35,732 bases of DNA from an uncultured Bacilli bacterium (GTDB lineage: Bacteria; Bacillota_I; Bacilli_A; RF39; UBA660): the NCBI GenBank assembly GCA_934131695.1, contig CAKOZV010000013.1, positions 1 to 35,732 on the forward strand, written 5' to 3'. Each line of letters starts with the position of its first letter. The first letter of the stretch is position 1. Under the pieces are notes generated by a model that was not told the DNA's origin, did no database searches, and saw only the letters and a list, made by a program, of their open reading frames with translations. The translations under genes were made by a program, and so were the position numbers. Below are positions 33,096 to 35,732 of this stretch, piece after piece.

Positions 33096-33830
33096 TTATT
33101 CTGACTTTTCTTCTACTTGTTCAACTGGTGCTTCTACAGCTTCTTCGATAACTTCATTAGATTCCTTTTGATAAGTAATTAAGTCAGCTGCATCATTTTT
33201 TTGACTTGGCTTTTTAACGGCTGTTCTAATTTGAACAAGACCTTTCTTTGGTCCAGGTACGTTTCCTTTAATTAAGATAATGTTATTTTCTAAATCAACT
33301 GCAACGATTTCAAGATTTTGAACAGTAGATTTTACATTACCCATTTGTCCAGGTAGCTTTTTACCTTTTAATACGTGCATTGGTCTCATTGTTCCTAAAG
33401 AACCAACTCCACGATGGTATTGAGAACCGTGTCCCATAGGTCCACGAGATTGATTATAACGTTTGATAACACCTTGGAAACCTTTTCCTTTGCTGATACC
33501 TGTTACATCAACTATTTCTCCAGCTTCAAATATTGAAGCATCAATTACTTGACCTAAAGTATAATCATTTGTATCAACGCCCCTGATTTCTCTTAAGAAG
33601 CGCTTAGGTTCTGTATTAGCTTTTTTGGTATGACCAATTTCAGGTTTATTACTTCTTTTTTCAGTAATAGTATCAAAGCCTAATTGAATTGCATCATAAC
33701 CTTCTTTTTCTGTTGTCTTAATTTGAGTTACAACATTAGGCTCAACAGAAACAACAGTTACAGGAATTAATTTTCCTTCTGTTGTGAAAACTTGTGTCAT
33801 TCCGACTTTTTTTCCTAAGATTCCTTTCAT
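33096..33830 (-). CDS. rplC: 50S ribosomal protein L3 with acidic C-terminal extension
   Basis: 244 aa, about 35 more than usual. The MKGILGKKVGMTQVFTTEG start, FQGVIKRYNQSRGPMGHGSQYHR and GKKLPGQMGNVKSTVQNL are diagnostic. The extra part is a C-terminal tail of about 35 residues, NEVIEEAVEAPVEQVEEKSE at the end, strongly acidic and probably disordered and surface-exposed. GGAGGAAAAA precedes the ATG. Confidence 0.98.
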   Translation of the reverse strand: MKGILGKKVGMTQVFTTEGKLIPVTVVSVEPNVVTQIKTTEKEGYDAIQLGFDTITEKRSNKPEIGHTKKANTEPKRFLREIRGVDTNDYTLGQVIDASIFEAGEIVDVTGISKGKGFQGVIKRYNQSRGPMGHGSQYHRGVGSLGTMRPMHVLKGKKLPGQMGNVKSTVQNLEIVAVDLENNIILIKGNVPGPKKGLVQIRTAVKKPSQKNDAADLITYQKESNEVIEEAVEAPVEQVEEKSE

Positions 33831-33842
33831 TTTTTCCTCCTA

Positions 33843-34154
33843 TTAAATCATTTTGATTTGAATGTCTACACCACTTGGTAAGTCTAAACGTTTTAAAGCT
33901 TCAATTGTATCCTTATTAGGATTTTTGATATCAATTAAACGTTTGTGTGTACGCATTTCAAATTGTTCACGACTATCTTTATATTTGTGAACAGCTCTTA
34001 AGATTGTAAACTTTTCAATTTCAGTAGGTAATGGTACAGGTCCAACAACCTCTCCTCCACTTCTTTTGACAGTTTCTACAATTCTTGTTACAGCATCGTC
34101 AAGTACTCTGTGATCATAAGCCTTTAACTTGATGCGAACCTTTTCTGTTGACAT
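33843..34154 (-). CDS. rpsJ: 30S ribosomal protein S10
   Basis: 103 aa. VRIKLKAYDHRVLDDAV, GPVPLPTEIEKFTILR and the MRTHKRLIDI loop are diagnostic. It acts in the 30S head and, in other bacteria, with NusB in antitermination. First gene of the 14-kb operon; GGGAGGAAG precedes the ATG. Confidence 0.99.
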   Translation of the reverse strand: MSTEKVRIKLKAYDHRVLDDAVTRIVETVKRSGGEVVGPVPLPTEIEKFTILRAVHKYKDSREQFEMRTHKRLIDIKNPNKDTIEALKRLDLPSGVDIQIKMI

Positions 34155-34271
34155 AGTAACTTCCTCCCTTCGCCTATATCTAGTATAGACTTGCTCCGTG
34201 CGAATAACCCGATTTCCATTGTCAACTTAACCTGGCGTATCGGCAACCTCTCACATCTAAGCAGTCACACG
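34155..34271 (-). promoter_or_regulatory. Structured 5' leader of the S10 operon
   Basis: The leader folds into nested helices: GACTGCT (34260-34266) with AGCAAGTC (34188-34195, one bulge), then TGTG/CGCA, CCGAT (34239-34243) with ATCGG (34209-34213), and an apical hairpin around CCAGGTTAAGTTGACAATGG. The segments GTGAGAGGTTGCCGA and CGCACGGAGCAAGTC look highly conserved and GC-rich for this genome. This is the position of ribosomal-protein autoregulatory leaders, but the ligand protein is not known to me. No T-run terminator is visible, so control, if any, may be translational. Confidence 0.65.
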
Positions 34272-34277
34272 TATCTA

Positions 34278-34306
34278 ATTTTAGCATACTATTTCCATAA
34301 AAACAA
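34278..34306 (-). promoter_or_regulatory. Promoter of the S10-spc-alpha operon
   Basis: -35 TTGTTT (34301-34306), 17-base spacer, extended -10 TGCTAAAAT (TAAAAT at 34278-34283). Leaves a leader of about 117 bases. Confidence 0.75.
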
Positions 34307-34350
34307 GCAATTTTTCCTTAAAAAATTAATTTTTTTCGAATATTTTTTCT

Positions 34351-34369
34351 AAAAAAGTGTAAAGTCACT
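34351..34369 (-). terminator. Short hairpin terminator after dinB
   Basis: AGTG / CACT stem with a six-base loop and six T, overlapping the dinB stop. The stem is only four pairs, so weak. Confidence 0.4.
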
Positions 34370-35567
34370 AGTTTTTACTTTTTTTAGTACTTTTGCTAGC
34401 AAATTTTACACTATCTCTTCCAAATTTATTTATAATTTCATCCATTACTTTTTCAACTTCACTAACTTCTTTTTTCTCTATATTATCAAAGATTGACATT
34501 TGCTCTTTTTTCTCATCTGTTAAATCTGAGAGTCTGACACCTATATTTCTAATTGGATCTTCTCTCCAACTTCTTGTAAATAAAACTAGTACTTGATTAT
34601 ATATATCATTAGTTGAATTAGTAGGATTATCTATAGTCATTTGATGAGAATAATTCTTAAATAAAAAATTTCTATATGTAATAGCAACTGTCTTAGCATA
34701 AAGTTTTTTTCTTCTAAGATCGAAGGTAACACTTTCTACTTCATCAAATAAAACTTTTTCTAATTCTTCTTTCTTTGTATAGTCATATGGCAAAGTTCTA
34801 GAAATACTAATACATTTATTTTTATCACTTTTAGGAACAACAGGTGAATAATCAATTCCTTTAGAAGCTTCTAGAAAATAATCACCTTGCTTTTTAAAAT
34901 GTTTTCTTAAAAAAGCAGATGAACATTTAGCTAAATCTCCTATTGTCTTTATTCCCAATTCTTCTAATCTTTTAGCAGAACTTCTTCCTAACATAAATAA
35001 ATCATTTACGGGAAGGGGCCACATCTTTGTTTCAATTTCATTCATATAAAGAGTATGAACTTTATCAGGCTTTTCAAAATCACTAGCCATTTTAGCACAA
35101 AGCTTATTTTCACCAATTCCAACATTTACTGTAAAACCATATTTTTCTTTAATTTCATTTTTTATTTTATAAGCTAGTTTTAGATAATCATTACCATAAA
35201 GTAAGGAAGTACCAGTCATATCTAGAAAACATTCATCTATTGAGTATTGTTCAATATTAGGTGTATAACTAGCTAAATAATTATATAGTTTTTTAGACTG
35301 TTCTACATAAAAAGGATAATTAGGTGGAAAAACTTCTAGCCAACCACATTTTTTTCTTGCACTATACAAAGTCTCTGCTGTAACAATTCCATATCTTTTA
35401 GCAATAGGACTTTTAGCAAGTACTATTCCTCTTCTTTTTTTTTCATCTCCACCAATAACGGCTGGAATCTTTCTAATATCTTTTTTATAACCTTCTTTTA
35501 ATAAATAAACCGCTGTCCATGATAAAAAAGCATTATTAACATCTATATGAAAAATAATTCGTGACAT
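34368..35567 (-). CDS. dinB: Y-family DNA polymerase (DinB/Pol IV type)
   Basis: 399 aa from the ATG at 35567 (MSRIIFHIDVNNAF), with AAAGGAGGT upstream; the open frame extends to 35702 through the promoter and rRNA terminator and is not coding. Catalytic Asp9, and Asp111-Glu112 in YSIDECFLDMT, are present, with the steric-gate aromatic Phe14 (NNAF). The thumb has the helix-hairpin-helix LGRSSAKRLEELGIKTIGDLAKC, and the little-finger domain follows (about 235-345). It copies past DNA lesions. It is monocistronic, with a possible SOS box in its promoter. Confidence 0.93.
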   Translation of the reverse strand: MSRIIFHIDVNNAFLSWTAVYLLKEGYKKDIRKIPAVIGGDEKKRRGIVLAKSPIAKRYGIVTAETLYSARKKCGWLEVFPPNYPFYVEQSKKLYNYLASYTPNIEQYSIDECFLDMTGTSLLYGNDYLKLAYKIKNEIKEKYGFTVNVGIGENKLCAKMASDFEKPDKVHTLYMNEIETKMWPLPVNDLFMLGRSSAKRLEELGIKTIGDLAKCSSAFLRKHFKKQGDYFLEASKGIDYSPVVPKSDKNKCISISRTLPYDYTKKEELEKVLFDEVESVTFDLRRKKLYAKTVAITYRNFLFKNYSHQMTIDNPTNSTNDIYNQVLVLFTRSWREDPIRNIGVRLSDLTDEKKEQMSIFDNIEKKEVSEVEKVMDEIINKFGRDSVKFASKSTKKSKN

Positions 35568-35588
35568 AGTACCTCCTTTTTTGTCTAT

Positions 35589-35617
35589 ATTATATAATAC
35601 AATTGTTCTATTATCAA
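35589..35617 (-). promoter_or_regulatory. Promoter of dinB
   Basis: -35 TTGATA (35612-35617), 17-base spacer, perfect -10 TATAAT (35589-35594). Confidence 0.85.
35596..35609 (-). promoter_or_regulatory. Possible degenerate LexA (DinR) box
   Basis: AGAACAATTGTATT lies between the -35 and -10 of dinB. Against the Bacillus consensus CGAACRNRYGTTYC it matches 10 of 14 positions, including GAAC and central YGT. The right half-site is imperfect. Confidence 0.35.
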
Positions 35618-35619
35618 TA

Positions 35620-35645
35620 GAAAAAAATAACCAATTTTTGGTTAT
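35620..35645 (-). terminator. Strong terminator of the rRNA operon
   Basis: Perfect 8-bp stem ATAACCAA / TTGGTTAT with loop AAA and a seven-T run. It lies 30 bases after the 5S 3' end. Confidence 0.9.
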
Positions 35646-35674
35646 GATATCATAAAAAATAAAACAAAAAAAAT

Positions 35675-35732
35675 CTTGGCAACTTCCTATTTTCGCATAC
35701 ACTATCGTCGGCGTTAAGTGGCTTAACTTCTG
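35675..35732 (-). rRNA. rrf: 5S ribosomal RNA, 3' part
   Basis: The minus strand reads CAGAAGTTAAG...CGCCGA.GATAGT...TAGGAAGTTGCCAAG, the conserved 3' half of bacterial 5S rRNA, ending at 35675 with GTTGCCAAG. The 5' half lies beyond the window, so an rRNA operon precedes dinB. Confidence 0.93.

Noticed and set aside
35568..35702. Long N-terminal extension of the DinB frame
   Set aside because: It runs through the promoter, the rRNA terminator and into 5S rRNA; the ATG at 35567 has a perfect ribosome binding site.
1..35732. Mycoplasma genetic code, CRISPR arrays, insertion sequences, tRNA genes
   Set aside because: TGA ends several genes in ATGA overlaps, so code 11 applies; no regular direct repeats with spacers, transposase motifs or tRNA cloverleaves were seen.

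Overview
The window is AT-rich DNA from a low-GC Gram-positive bacterium (Bacillota, probably Bacilli). The evidence is the Bacillota-type S10-spc-alpha ribosomal operon, a tyrosine T-box riboswitch, strong GGAGG ribosome binding sites, FemX/MurM-type peptidoglycan bridge enzymes, a sortase, and a YtxG/YtxH pair. TGA is used as a stop (for example secY at 24030 and the gene ending at 6515), so the genetic code is 11 and not the Mycoplasma code. The absence of rpmD (L30), the many small TM-anchored or lipid-anchored hypotheticals and the style of the genes suggest an uncultured host-associated lineage (RF39/Erysipelotrichales-like). That placement is an inference.

Left part (1-9134), all on the minus strand. 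A partial zinc-ribbon protein with its own promoter (1-351) follows an operon of T-box, tyrS, a membrane-anchored propeller-like protein and a zinc-ribbon/TM protein (469-4041). Upstream is a surface protein with a TasA-like N-terminus and two tandem C-terminal domains, split by a one-base frameshift (4058-5846). The gap behind it (5847-6101) holds a terminator and a hairpin-enclosed 16-codon ORF with a run of nine G. Then comes a cell-envelope operon: lipoprotein, charged disordered protein, YtxG-like, YtxH. trmB follows.

Middle (9211-20135). The plus strand carries a small coiled-coil protein, an EEP-family nuclease/phosphatase and two tandem FemX-type aminoacyltransferases. The minus strand carries a putative PBECR4-like protein, a CorA transporter, a DUF421 membrane protein and fhs. 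Across an intergenic region with mixed-orientation repeats lies a translationally coupled pair: a thioester-domain adhesin lacking a normal membrane anchor, and a sortase lacking the usual catalytic arginine.

Right part (20158-34306, minus) is one long S10-spc-alpha operon from rpsJ to rplQ, including secY, adk, map, infA and rpoA. It is preceded by a structured leader and an extended -10 promoter. Upstream are a Y-family DNA polymerase gene with a possible SOS operator, and the 3' end of a 5S rRNA with a strong terminator, so an rRNA operon ends at the window edge.

The best candidates for something undescribed are the hairpin/mini-ORF/G-tract element next to the frameshifted surface protein, and the adhesin-sortase pair.
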